NCBI GenBank assembly: GCA_033026295.1
Contig: CM065175.1
Location: 26,693,375 to 26,757,374, forward strand
Reading direction: 5' to 3'
Length of the DNA stretch: 64,000 bases
From: Channa striata
Taxonomy: Eukaryota; Chordata; Actinopteri; Anabantiformes; Channidae
Under the pieces are notes generated by a model, which searched no databases, was not told the DNA's origin, and saw nothing but the letters and a program-made list of their open reading frames with translations. Positions 47,116 to 60,500 of this stretch are shown here, in pieces. The translations under genes were made by a program, and so were the position numbers. Positions within the stretch are counted from its first letter, which is position 1; the number at the start of each line of letters is the position of its first letter.

Positions 47116-49390
47116 TCACTACATAACCGCGTAACGCTGCATATATTTTATGAGCAAATATGGCTTATAGTACATTGGAGACAATTGCCCAGTGAAAACT
47201 TAATTTAAGCTGCACATAGACAAAGTTCATTACAGTGAAATAGCATCTATTTGGGATATGTTTCTTTTGTCTTGATGGCAACCTGGTGCAGATTAGATTC
47301 TCTCTATGAGCCAGTGAGATGAATTACTTCTCGGTTAAACTGTCTTTCATTCCACAACATTTACAAACTGCTTCACATTAGTTCATTCAATTGTAAAATT
47401 ATGTCAATCTCTCAGCTGTTGTGGGGGTTAGATACTGCTGCTATGTTACATTTTGCACATTTTACTACATTGTAATTTTCTTTTGAAATTGGAAAAACGT
47501 AATGGAAAATGTAAATTTGTTGACACATTAAACTCTTGCCACATCTATTCCAAATTATCGTTAAATGGTTACTGACAAGCATATTTAAACTTTGCTCAAG
47601 TGTGGTGGTGTATTCAGAAGGAAGAAGCACAAAGCTAATGAAGCTATGAGGTGAAACACAGGCCCTACATGTGGACCACATAATCTCTGGTGGCAATGAC
47701 TATGTGCAGCCACCAGTCCACAGTGTCTTTGTTAGTTTAAATATTTTCAAGGAGGAAATATCTAACAATTCACTAACTATAAAACCATTAATTAAAACTA
47801 TTCAGCAGTGTAATTCCTGGCCTACAAATTTTAGGTTTGGCTTATTTTTTAACATTTACATTGAACATAAGGAAAAGGTTTGGGCAAGACGTGGGATAGA
47901 CCCTGGACAGCTCGTGAGACATACACAGACAGACAACCATCCGCAGTCACTCACTAACCGGACATCACGTCTCTGGACTGCGGGGCGAAACGCTCACACA
48001 GGGAGAACATGCAAACTCTACTCACTAAGGCCGCAGGTAGATTCGAACCAGGGACCAGGGAGCTTCCAACTGAAGTGGCCGTGTTCCCTAAATAACAATC
48101 CACCTCTAAAAAATGTTGAGGATTAATCCCTGATGCCGTACTGAAAAAAACGTATGATACACATTAAATACAACAGTCTCACACTAAATCAAGAGTTTTT
48201 GTTCAGGAGCAGGTGTTTCATCTGATCTCTCTGAGTTTTTGCTGTTCTGAAGCATCCCTGCAGGTTTCACTGAGAACTTCCAGTGTCACGGGACGGACGG
48301 TCGCTACGTTAACGTCCTCATTCCCGGAAGAAGAGAGTACTGACCCTGTGTGAAGTAGAGGTGCACGGTTCCTTTCTCTAATCTTTCTCTAATTGTTTTT
48401 TATTACTTATTTTTTTAACATCACTTTGACTTCTAATCATTAACCCAACTTGTAGCACATATGAATGTCTGTTACTCTAAAATAGTCTATTTTGTGTAAT
48501 GAGAACCTTTAGTTTTGGTCCTCAGATTAGGTCGTAAACGACCCCTTGGCAGCAGTAACTGCACCTCTTCAAGCTTTGAGTTGCAGTGAAATCTAGAACG
48601 CCACGACCTCCATTTGCCCTTTTGGACTCATCAAGAACCACAAGGTTGTTGGTGGTTGTGTGATCGAGTGATGCTCACAAAGAACATAATTCAACTCAGC
48701 ATTTTCCTAATTTTAGCTGCATTTCTTTAGAACTCTGGTAACGCGAATGTTGCTGAAGACAAACTGAAATGAGACTTTTTATCCACACAAAATGAAATCA
48801 ATTAATCCAAAAACTTTGCAAGATAGAAGAAGTTTTTTTTTTACAGTATCAATACGTGAAGATAATGAGAGTAGGATTAAGACGGAAGACCGAGCCACAG
48901 CTTTTGCAGCCCACACAGATTCCACTATGGTCAAGAGCGCAGATAAAGTCAAATTTTGGATTTGATTAAGAGATTCGTTCAAGAGTTTTGACCATAAATG
49001 GACAGAGACGGGTCAACAATCCTCCACAAACAGAGGGGTCCAGCAGGGGTTTCTTAAACGTGTAAGTGTTCAGATGTGGGAAGGTGTTGTGCACGTGTGA
49101 CGGCTGGAACCGGAGATCCGGGGTGATGGGGTCCAGCTAATACAGAGGCTTTAAGGGTCAGAGTGGAGACCGAGGACAGCGACGTCTGTGCCGTTTGATG
49201 ACGATTGTTGTCTCCATCTGGTGGACGGACGGGCAGAGGAGTGACTTCAACGGTGGGGAACAGCGGCTTGTTTTTCGAGGGAAAACATTTGTGGGCAGAC
49301 TCACGAGAAACAACCAATGTTTTTTTTTTTCCATTTCTCAGGAATACATTTGAGAGTAAAAAAAAGAAAAGAAACAGCCCTGATGACAAA
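47116..49390. other. Intergenic region between smarcc1 and dpy19l1
   Basis: About 2.3 kb between the smarcc1 promoter and the probable dpy19l1 poly(A) site. It holds the teleost dispersed repeat copy at about 47885-48075 and otherwise AT-rich unique-looking DNA. No coding exon is recognisable. Confidence 0.6.
47885..48075. repeat. Degenerate teleost interspersed repeat
   Basis: The sequence carries the word order 'ccctggacag ... agacagacaaccat ... ctctggactg ... gggagaacatgcaaactct ... attcgaaccagggacc'. This is the order of a very common teleost interspersed repeat. The copy is diverged. The family name is not certain from sequence alone. Confidence 0.65.
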
Positions 49391-51592
49391 TATTTTATTA
49401 TTTACAATATAGACAAAAATAGACAAATATTATAAAAGACATTTGACACATCAAGGGCTGTGAAAGCTATAAACTATAAATCTCAAAGTGTTTTGGGGAA
49501 GTGTAACAACAACCACACTCCTTAAAAACGGGCACTTGACTCACGAGACCACTGCTACACCATCGAACCTCGGTCTTCATTTGTGTAGGACATAAACGAC
49601 GAGCTGCGACGTCAAACACACAAGGATCTACCCTACAGAAAATGTTCTGCGCTGCTCACGTCAGCGCGTTTAATTACACCAGGGAAGCTAGTTTTGAACG
49701 GAGGCTGTTTGTTCGTCTTTTTAAAGGGGTCGTCTCACTGATCTCACAGGGTTTCATCCATTTCTTACATTAGAATCAATGCCATCACATTCCAAAACGA
49801 TTTCAATGCTTGTCATAAAATGAACTCCATAATAAAATACTTAATGAGCCGCTACCTAAAACTGTGAAGAACCTACAGCTAAGTCAAAGACATTATCTAT
49901 CAGGCAGCGCGTTTAGCTCCTGCTCCCACGGGAGGAAGGCGGATCAGAGTCAAACCGATGCTTGTTTCTACAGTGACCACAGCCAATCCTCTCCTCTAGG
50001 AAGAGTTTCCCATTTTGGGAAGTACCCGAAATTGGCATTCTGGCCAAGAGTTAGATGAGTTGATTAATACTGTCTTATCTGGAGCTACAGCCAGCAAGTG
50101 TGAACATCTAGACTTTATGGGCGTTATGTGTTGCATGTTTGAACAAGCCTGACTTCCCCCCCTGCTTCCAGTCTTAGCACTAAGCTAAAGTAACTGGCTT
50201 CTGGCTGAAGACGTCTTCTCATCTAACTGGGCGCAAAAGCAAATACGTTTCACTTCAGACGAGTTCCTTCAAAGACAAACTGCTGGTTACGGACAAACTG
50301 TTTATTGACTCATTCAATTGTAGAGCCCTAAAAACAGTGTGCTATAAAGTTCTGCACTCGACAGCCGCTGCTCTTATTCCGGGGGAAAAAAGTCACCGAG
50401 CTTTGGAAAGAAACAAGTAATAATGTGGAACAACATTAGACAGAGACTAATGACTAAAATACAAATAAAAGCTAACTGCTGCCTGACTGTAGCTTCATCT
50501 ACCAAACCAACACGAGTTCTCGTCAGATGCTCGAGAAGAAGACAAAGAGAAAGGAATTATCTTTGTGGCCTCAACCAACAAAGGAATCAACTTGACATAA
50601 ACTGCACAGCTACAAATGGTTTGGATCGGCCGAAGAGAATTTACAAACTAACGGTCCAGGGAGGAGCACCTCAGATGCACGGCGTTCCCGTCACGGTTTC
50701 CTTTGGCAACAGACGATGTTTAAGAGACAGAGGCTTTTAAGGGCTGCGTCGTAGCATTTCACAAAACAAAATGGGTGTTCACAAAAACGTGGGAATGCTT
50801 AGGCGGAATCTCATATTTTGCCACAGAAATGTGTTTACCTGAAATGAACACATTTCTTGAGTCTATTTACCAATGCTAAATGATATGTGTTGAGATTTTG
50901 AAAGCTTTAAAACACATGATCACACTTTTTCCCTGTGATTCCCTAAACTCCAAAAAACACTGCTCTTGAAAACCTTGAAGTTTGCATAAAAATACTCACA
51001 CAAATAAATTATAAAAATAGTGTACTACCGAAAATGTTTTCAGAGAATAAGACTGTGCATAACAACAGAAGTCGGCTTTGTCGAGTTTGCAAAGAGTATT
51101 GCTTCACAGTATGTGGACATCATCAAATGGTCCTGCCAGAAAAACATGTCAATTTTTAAGCGCAAGTCAACAATTAGTTCTGTACAATAAAAAGCAATAC
51201 TGAAGAATAACAGCATCTCCTCAAATGAGGATGACGAAACAAATGCGACAAACTAAACTACGACACCTTTTGGCTTGAACTCAGACACCTGCTGGAGCGT
51301 AATGCTGGACGAGCAGCAATAAGCAAAATGTGGGAAACTAGGAGTTTCTACAGGTCCCGAATACTGAGGACCACGGAGGCACCAAGAGAGAAAAGGCTCA
51401 CGTCAGATCGTTTTGGTGCCTCCAACTTATTATTAGTCCACCAACAAGATAATCAGAGCACCGCATACGAAGAGGAACCGTGGGAGTTTGCGATTGGTGA
51501 AGTAAAAAGCAGCAGAGGCAGTGACTTCTCCATCAGCGAGTGACCCAAAATGTAAAGAAGTGGTGGAAAGAAGTTGTTTCCGTCCCAGGATG
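49391..51592 (-). other. dpy19l1: Probable dpy19l1 3' UTR
   Basis: Follows the dpy19l1 stop (TAA, 51593-51595). AATAAA on the minus strand at 49394-49399 is a candidate distal poly(A) signal; another lies near 50300. Between about 49975 and 50235 there is a diverged copy of a percomorph-type dispersed repeat, which would be part of the UTR if the distal site is used. No other gene is seen. Confidence 0.5.
49975..50235. repeat. Diverged dispersed repeat (teleost 'ggagctacagccag' type)
   Basis: Contains 'cccattttgggaagta', 'ctggagctacagccagcaag', 'cttccagtcttagcactaag' and 'cttctcatctaact' in the order found in a repeat widespread in spiny-rayed fishes. Heavily mutated, so boundaries are approximate. 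Similar fragments ('ttagcttagcgtgg') occur near 54940. Confidence 0.55.
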
Positions 51593-54500
51593 TTATCTGA
51601 GGTCTCGGGTATTTTTGGGAACCTTGAGGACTTTGTACACGTCGTTGGAAAAGACCGTGGTGAAGTGGGGTCGAGAGTTCCTGGACATGTGGCTACAGAG
51701 GGGAATTTTACCGAGGTTGTGCGGGTCCTCAATGTCCCAGATCTCTGGCATGCTGCATCCAGGCCTGGAGGAAAGTGAAGAAAAGAACATTGTCAATGAG
51801 AAATAAAAACTGTAAATCCCAAACATACCAGTGACGTCCAACACTAAGTCTAAGTGAGGAGCAGGACCGACAGTCTTACTCAAACGCTAAATCTGAACAA
51901 GCACCAGACTATGACAGGATCTTAAAAAGAAAACCGTTTACGGCAGCGGGACTAACACAGATAGAACACAACTCTATACGTGCCCCAACTCTGGGAATCA
52001 CCGCTTAAATGCCCTCCCTCCCTCCCTCCCTCCCTAAGACAAATAGCTTAAAACAAAAAGTGACCCAAAGTGTTTTTTGGAGAGAGAACGCTGCTGGTTT
52101 GTGGCACCTGGTTCGCCTGGTGCACCAGGAATCCTCCAAAATAAAGAAGTCCACTCCCAGCGTCATCAGGTTCTTCTTGACCTTTTCCCCAGACATGCGG
52201 CTGTACATGGAGTAAACCAACTTGGTTCTCTCCCTGCAGGGACACAACGAAGCAAAGTCTTACACATTTTCTACTTTGGTAATGCCAGTTATTTCCATCC
52301 ACCAATTGTTATGATGCCTGAAATCTTTACTTTTGTCATATTCAAATTGCAAAACACAAGCTGGTGGCACCTTAAGCAAAATTTCTCATCTAGTACGATA
52401 ATGTGTGCTGACAGTACAGTCAGTGAGGGAATTCAGAGTTTATACTTGTTTTTTTGTTCCAGCACAAACCATTTTGAGGGGTAAATGTGACCAGGTTTTT
52501 CCAATAAAACAAAAAAGGAGGAAACTTAAACGAATCAATTAGGAGCAGAAAATCTGCTCCTCCTGCCTTTGCTGAGCATTTAGTTTTCTTTCAGTATCTT
52601 AGATCAGAGCAAAAAAGAAAAAAAAAAAGTGGTTGTGGTTGGGAAAGTTCCACTGACCTCAGACCTGCATCTTCATAGTGGGGGTGGTTGACGATGGGGC
52701 GACCTGTGGAAAGCTTCACACTGGCCATGGTGGGCATAGCCCCAGCAAACACAGAGTCTGCACCACAGCAAAATATAAATGGCAGCAAATTTATTCCTAA
52801 CCTCAAGACTTTGTGATTATTTATGCCTTTGCACGGAGCTGAATATTCAGCATTTCACTCACCCGAGCGGGTGTTGTCCTGGATCCAGCTGAGCAGCTCT
52901 TCCTGCGGCAGGTTGCTGAACTCTCCGATGATGGACCACTGAGACTGCAGGTTGGCCACCCCATTTATGGCCATGACAGCCATCACAGCAAACACCGCAA
53001 TCTGGTGCTTAAACTTGTCCCCGATCCAGCCAAACAACTATCAGAGGACGGGGAGAGGAAGGACGTTGTTGGCAGGACAGACTCTTTCCTCAACAAGCCT
53101 CATGTAAAACCTCTTTGTTAATGTGCATCATAAACACTGTGAAACTCACAGCTCAAACACCAGCTACAGAAACATCCAGTTTCAAATGCAGTTTGACATG
53201 TTTTCTGTGTTCGTGGCGGGACACACACCTGTTTGGAGCAGATTAGCGAGGCCATGAGGCACATGTGGGGGGTCAGGAAGAGCTTCAGACGCATGATGAG
53301 GATGGCCAGGACGGCAAACGCCACCAGCTGGAGGCTGTGGTACACCAGCTGCAGAGCAATAAGGTCATACGCAGTCTGATCAGCACGAAGCAGAAAAGGC
53401 CGAGCAGGTACAAGCAGGTTGGATTTGTGAGGCCCAGTTTTTTTATTAAATGAAATAAAATATCTGAAGTATGCAGATCAATGTGGTGATGGACACAGGA
53501 GCCTCACTTTGACTCCTCCTTACCTTTTGTCAGGTATATTTGGGCATGTGTTGTACGTAACACACACTAAAAATGAGAAGCTCCTCAGAGAACTCGCTTC
53601 ATTGTGTCAGTAATGGCCAAACTGTTTTCAGTTTCACCCAGCTGGACGTGTAGCAGAGGCACCAAAAAAAAACCGACTGAATTTTCCAAAACAATAGAAG
53701 ATCATAGACTATATTATTATATGCCAGACCTTAATTCTAATGAAATTAGAAGGAGCACGATCAATATGCAGCCTGGTAGCTCAGAATTGATTCAACAATC
53801 AAATTGTTCAGGTTTGATCCCGCTCAGCTGACCCAGCAGGTGTGTCCCTGAGCGAGACACCCGGTCCAGGTCCCCGTGCGCCTGTGGCGGCTGCCCACTG
53901 CTCCCTCCAGAGGGATGGGTTCGATGCAGAGGACACGTACGTGCAAATGTACGTGTGCTCACGTGACGAAAAAAGGTTCTTCTTCAATTCAGAGGAAGCT
54001 CTGACGCAAATTCATTTCAAACTGAAATCTAAGGAACACGGGTCGCTTTGATCTCAGGTACTTTTTAAGCACCGCTGTCCCAGGAAAGACTGAGAACACC
54101 CGTGGGTCTCTGCTACGCAAGTCACTGAACCATGTGGAGACATTAAAGCAGTTATCTGGAAAACTCTGGATGCTTGCACCCGCTGTGGCTGGCGGATGAA
54201 CATCTGAACGTTTCCCTGCCCCGGGAGGGATATTAGGAAAAAAGTGATGAGAAGCAGCGGCTCACAAAAAGGCACCACGGAGAGATTCCCGAGCAGAAGG
54301 AAGGCTGCCTTTGATTTCTTGGTAATGAAAAAAGGGATAAAAAAAATCACTTAGGGACATAGTAACTAAGGAGATTTAAGTGCACAGGAGGAATTTAATC
54401 AAATAAAATGGATTTAGAGAAACGGAGCGAAGCTGTAAAAATGCCTCAAAGTTCACACTGAGCTGTTACCAGGATGAAGCTTATGCAACAGCAGCTCTTC

Positions 54501-57500
54501 TCACCTCTCCTTTGGCAGCCACTTCAGACCTGCAAACCCAAGACAGACACGGACACTTAGCTGTCCATCTGAGACAAACGCATACCTGAACTCAGTTTTC
54601 ATCAGGGAGAAATATTGTGCTACTTTAAGTCTAAATTTAATTTCCAAATAACCACCATCTAAAAATCTTACAAGTAAAGGCCATTGCGTCAGCGAGACGA
54701 CCTAAGGACACTCACCCCGAAGCTTCGTCGTCACCGTCAGCCCTGACGGATGCCTTCCCTCCGTCCCTCAAAACCCGGACTATGTCCTGGAGAGTCTGAA
54801 AAGGACAAAAGGCTTGTATTAAATATAATGGACACTTCTTCACATATCAAGCCTCTAACATATAGCTCACAGCGTGTGGAGATTACCCCCCTCACAGCTT
54901 GGGCGTGCACTGCCCCCCAGGCTGTGTCAGTTTAGCCGTATTCTTAGCTTAGCGTGGGCAGGACATAATGCGATTACAGCACGTACGGAGCAGCTGCTAT
55001 AATTGTTTTTCTCTGACATTTACCCTCTCGAAATTTTTCAAAAACCATCCTTTTTTTAGCGTGTAAATATCATCTCATTTTCCATGCATGGCTGTGATTT
55101 TCTGGAAATGGAGGAGTCTAATTTGAACGTTGCATATTCGAGCAGTTCCTCTCACGGGTGGAAACGTGTGTCGACACTTCAGCTACGATAACGAGCTCCG
55201 TCTTTCCTGCAGCAGTGAAGCATCATCTCAAGGCTCTAATGCAGGCTGACCTTCATCTGTGGCGTCCTGCTGACACACTCATACACGTATATTTTTCTTT
55301 TCAACTGCCAGCTTCATTTTCTCCATTTTAAACACAGAGATGCTGTTTTCATTAAGAAATGATCATTGTCACCTTCAATTACCAAATGTAATTCTCTTCC
55401 ATTTTATTCTACAGCTTCTGTTTGAGTTCTTCACTAAAACAATGGTCTAGTTTAATCTAGTTGAATTTCGAGTGAACAAAATGATTGTGTGCCATGTTCG
55501 CTGCAATTATTACTTTGTGCTCACTGCAATTATGTTTTCAAAGTATTGACTCATCATTTGAAAACCCTTTTTTTCCCCTGCGTGTTGACTCTCAGAAGAT
55601 TGCTGGAGATGGTTGGGGATAGAGGCAGCAGTCACTCCTCTGTGCTTTTTGTAATAAAAAACATTTTTGATGATGGAACAAAAATCAAAGAGGAGCTAGC
55701 AACACACTGAACACAGAATATGTATTATTTTAACCACGGTCAAATATTTAAAATAAATCACCTAAATGCATGATTTTAATTTAATCAAAGTAATTGTTGC
55801 TATATGAAACTATTGTGTATTTTCTGCACCTGTGTTTAAAGGCATAAGAGCATCATTTGTTCTTTATTTTGCAGCCGGTGGCAACAGTCACAATAAAAAG
55901 ATGGAAATGCAGCTGCTTCTTTAAAGACATTTTTTTAATTAGCTCACTGTGCTTAGCAACCAGACCTCCACAGTTAATATGCTCTTTCGTTCGGCTGCTC
56001 CTAAAACAAACTAGTCTGTGAGTCTGTTCTAAACAAAGAATGAAAGGACTTACTTTCCCAGCAATGAGAGCAACCACCACCATGCTGGTGGGCAGCAGCA
56101 GTGTTTTGAGGTAACGCACTGGGGTCTGAGGACAAAGAGAGGTAATGTGTTATCTCAGAGAGTCTGCAAAAACACAATTATTCCATTTCACAGCGTCTCA
56201 ACAGCAATTCAAAAATCAGGCTGTTGTCTATGAGCCCGGTCGTGCGGTCAGCTTTCTGTTTCCTGTTAGTTCAGAGCACAGATAATTTCCCCTGCATACG
56301 GAGGCCTGCTGCGAGACAACACCAGCCTCTCCAGTCCAAAACAGCAGGGGGCTGTGCCTCTGCTTCCTGATGCCTTCACAGGACACTACAGTTAGTGGCA
56401 TTTTGAAAAGCAAAGTCGGCCTGAGACATTTTCCAAGCGGCTACTGCAGGGAGCTCCCATTTCCCATCACTTTGTATCACTCGGGGAGGGGAAACGTCGA
56501 CTCTAATGGGGGACAGATTACCTCCAACTCCATGAAATCAAACTCTGCAGCACAGGTGTACATCAGAGTGTGGAAGTCCTTGTAGTTTGTGAACTTGGAC
56601 TTGATGAGTGCACTGATGTGAGCCTGGAAAAGACCACACATTAAAAGGATCATTATTTAATTTGTCTCCATATTCGTGCTTTTAAAATGTTCATATACAT
56701 GAAAATGTGCATGTATTATACTGGCAGAGCTGTGCTATAAGAGCATTTTAAAGAAAGGTTAGGGATACTGAGGGTTTGTCATGGGTGATATATTGAATTT
56801 TGGACCAGCATAGTCACACACTTTGATAGATTTGCAAAATTCAAAACAAGCAGTTGTGGCAACCAAGGCCCAAAATCAGGGTTTTACATTTGGACATAAC
56901 AGAATCTGTGTTTGTGTTCCATAACATTTTCAGGAATAGAACTCGTAGTTTTCCCTTTCAGAGGAAGATGGGGACACTGCACAGGAATACCGTCTGACAT
57001 ACAAATATGATACTATATTTTGCTTTAATGAACTCAATATCTAAAGTTTTGTAGTTACCAAAAAATAAAAAGTAACATAACACAGAGTAGCAGCAGGATC
57101 AATTGACATCATTATAAACTAACATAAGCATAAACTTTACTTTTATCCAAAAAGTGGATTAGTTACAGTGACTTACATCATCAGAGGCCCCCAGGACTGT
57201 GGACAGCAGGAACTTGAGCAGAACTGTGGCGCCGACCCAGGCCAAACCCTGCATAACCTGAAGGGGACAGATGCTCTTTAAACTGCTTTGAGCTCCAGCT
57301 TTATGTAATTTACAGACTGACAGAACTCCAAAGTTAAGATAGTTGTGTATCCATGTAAATACTAGAATTTCTTATACAACGTAAACGACAGCGAGGACTC
57401 AATATAATTTCTGTGCATCTATACGTTTCGCTTTTATTTGCTCAAGTGTAAATCAAGTCTACGTACCCAGAGGATGATGCCAGGTTTAAAGACTTGAGCA

Positions 57501-60500
57501 AATCGATCCCGCAATGCAATGATAGCCTATAAAACAAAAGCAAAATTAATAGAACATTACAAAACAACACTATGATAGACAAGATAATCCAATCCAGCCA
57601 AAATAATCAAATACAACAACAAAATCTCCGACACGCTTTTCCCTTTACAAATGTCTTCACTATTTTGGACCAGCATATCTTGTCCAGACCCATCAATCTC
57701 AAAACATGGGCAGCATATGTTTGAGGTCCAACCCACCCAGATGGAGATGAGCGAGGAGGCGTAGAAGGACGTGAGGAGCATGGAGTTTCCAAACATCAGG
57801 AGGAAGCAGACGCCGAGGGCGACCTGGAGAGGAATGAGAGAAAGCAGCGTCACGCGGCCGCACCGAGCAGCGTTTCCATGATCACGATCTGTCTACATAA
57901 CTATATGAATTCATAAACAAGCAAGCTCAAGAAGCACAACCAGCGTCTCATAAAAACACTCAGCTCGTTCTCAAATAATATCTTTGTGTCTCTATAGCAG
58001 ATATAGATTGTATTACGTGTCAACAATAACTATGTGCGACAGTTGCTGAGAATATTTAAACCAGCGCTTTACATTTCAAAAACACAGCCAGTGGCAGAGA
58101 ATAATCCTATTCAATGAAGTTTTGATGCTTAATCCAGTCCCTTAGCAGTGAATGATCTGCAATATATCATTAGATCCTTATAGTAAAGCGAGATTTAAAT
58201 ACATACGCACACTTTGACCTGCTAAAATAATAAATGTCAATTAGTACGACAACACAAAATGACTGGTTCTTCATTTTATACTGGACATCCAAATGCAAAT
58301 TGATTAAATGATTAATTTGGCCTATTGTGAAAAAAGGAAAAAACAAGCCTGATCTCCAGAGCACACACACGTTTGAACATCTATACTTGTGAGGACACTC
58401 AGTGACGGAACACGAGCCCTAACCAGCACAACGGAACGCCTCACCCTCACCCTGACCCTAAAACACAGTCCTGACACTCAAAAATCCCTTTTTTACAGTC
58501 AGAAATTGTTAAAACACAAAATGTGGTCCTCACTAAGTATGTACAGGAGCACACGGGCACACGCACAGACGGCTAAAGTCATCGTTTCCACTATCTTTAA
58601 GTTATGCAACGTCATTTATTTCCTGCTGACACAAATCTCCACCATCTTGCCACAAAGGTTCTTCTCCTTATCTGTGGAGAACACAGGCCCTGGCAGACAC
58701 CCCGGCATGCTGAGCGGATTAAAGTGGAAGGAATGTGGAGGAGCGGCACACACAGGAACAACAGATGAAAACATCTTCACACACTTTCACGTACAGAGAT
58801 GTTCATCGGGCCCTGGCGGGGTGAACCTCGTTGCCCACATTTCCTCCTCTTTCATGCTAAAAAAGACACTTGCGCACACGCGGCGTCTTTGTGAATGCCG
58901 CAAATAAAAAAACAGGTCATCCCTGCCTCCGTGGGCTCGTGTGAAATTCTTCTGTTCAAAAAGCTGAGGAGCATAAAGAGAACCTGAGGCAGAGCAGCTC
59001 AGAGGACAGCAGCTGGGACGGCTGTAAGTCATTTGATTCTTTTTTAAAAATCGATTTTATATCAGTGACCAGTTGGTGATGAATAACCGTCTGCTGTACC
59101 ATATGAGTGACCAGGATGGACTGCATCTTCGCGGCACCGAGGTAACCCAGGATGTACGACGCAAACAGGGAGGCCACCTGGGGACAGAAACTGCAAGTTA
59201 AAACACGTCCCTGAATACTGAAAGACTTTCAACACCTGTCCAGCTTTTCCCTAAAGCACCTCCAGCACATTTCCACTTTTTAATACTGTCATTTCTTTTC
59301 GTTCCCTCAGGTTAGGTTTGTTACGCGATCAACAATTTCCATCAGCCTACATCATAAGGAATATTATATAACTGGGGACTTTCAAATTTTTCTGTTTATG
59401 CTTTTGCGTTTGTGATAGTTCTTTTATTTTTTTATGTAGTTCTCTTGAAAAAACACACTCAACTTGTTGCCTGTGGAATATATCCAGGATAAATACGAAC
59501 AAACTTTAAGTATAAGCTTGTTATTTTTATGTGGATGGGAAAAAACAAATCACTCTATAAGAGCAGGGGATTATTTCACGATTGGTGGAATGACTTTTTC
59601 TTCTCAAACGTTTGTCTAGATGCTGATGGATGTCAACGCAGAGCTGACATTTTACAAAACAATGCTCATAAATTGCAAAAAGATTCGATATATAAAATGT
59701 AGGCATATCAATGGATTACAATTTTTAATCCCAATTAGATGCAGGCCGTCCATAGTTAATCACGATTCACTGCAAATTAATTGCACGTCATGTACAAAGG
59801 AATTTCCTAATAAAAGGGGAACCATGGGGTCAATGTGATATTGTTGTCACGTCAGTACTTATACATATTTTAGATAATATTAAGGATTAAGTTTATTTCT
59901 TTTATTTCCCAGCCTAAATACTGACAAGTGCAAGCAGATAAACAGCACGTACACCCACACAATGCAGTGACGTAACGGGCCAGTAGCAGCGTGGGCTCGC
60001 CGCAGCGACCCGCTCATTGTTCCGTCTGCCAGCCTGTGCCCTGTGACCGGTCTCACAGGATCCATCCATCCTACAGTCTCAACCACTGCACAGTGTCGAG
60101 CTACAACTACAACAAAAGGTGCGAACGGTCTTTTTCACCTCCGCTGTCCCTGATGTCCATTTTCAGTTCTTCTGTTCACTCCAACTCTCTATTCTCTCCC
60201 TAATCTTTTCTGCCCCTTCGTCTTTTTTATCACATTCTCGGTCGGTGTCTTCCTTGCTCTCCGTGTACCTGAGTGAGCAGCACAAACTGGGCAAACTGCC
60301 AAGGCAGCATGAAGCACAAATTGGAGATGCCCAGAGCGACCATGGCTGTCGCGCTCGGGTTCCGTGTGCTGGGGGAGAGAAAAAGGGAAACAATTTAATA
60401 AAGTGCTGAGAGAGTGTGGGTGTGAGGGAGATGAGGGAAACTGCATTAAGATGGAGAAAGAGCACGAGCACACGCACATTCACACTCTGAGAGCACTACA

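Larger units (their letters stand above)
51593..54795 (-). other. dpy19l1: dpy19l1 C-terminal exons (last seven)
   Basis: Two short exons, 54716-54795 and the 25-nt 54505-54529, encode a charged, poorly conserved loop (DGDDEASG, SEVAAKGE). Then come LVYHSLQLVAFAVLAILIMR and the last membrane segments, followed by the C-terminal luminal domain in exons 52658-52757, 52108-52233 and 51593-51764, ending KVPKNTRDLR. Donor GTGCCA after exon 52108-52233 is weak, but the frame across it (RRT-R-PGCSMPEIW) matches the family. Confidence 0.9.

Noticed and set aside
47671..48126. Plus-strand 151-residue frame in the smarcc1-dpy19l1 spacer
   Set aside because: Much of it is a common interspersed repeat; no protein similarity recognised.
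53765..53825. Possible tRNA gene
   Set aside because: A-box and B-box-like words are present but no cloverleaf or anticodon stem is formed; it is the head of a SINE.
58389..58907. Plus-strand 172-residue frame inside a dpy19l1 intron
   Set aside because: Longest unexplained frame in that gene, but no conserved motif, no splice support and antisense to dpy19l1.
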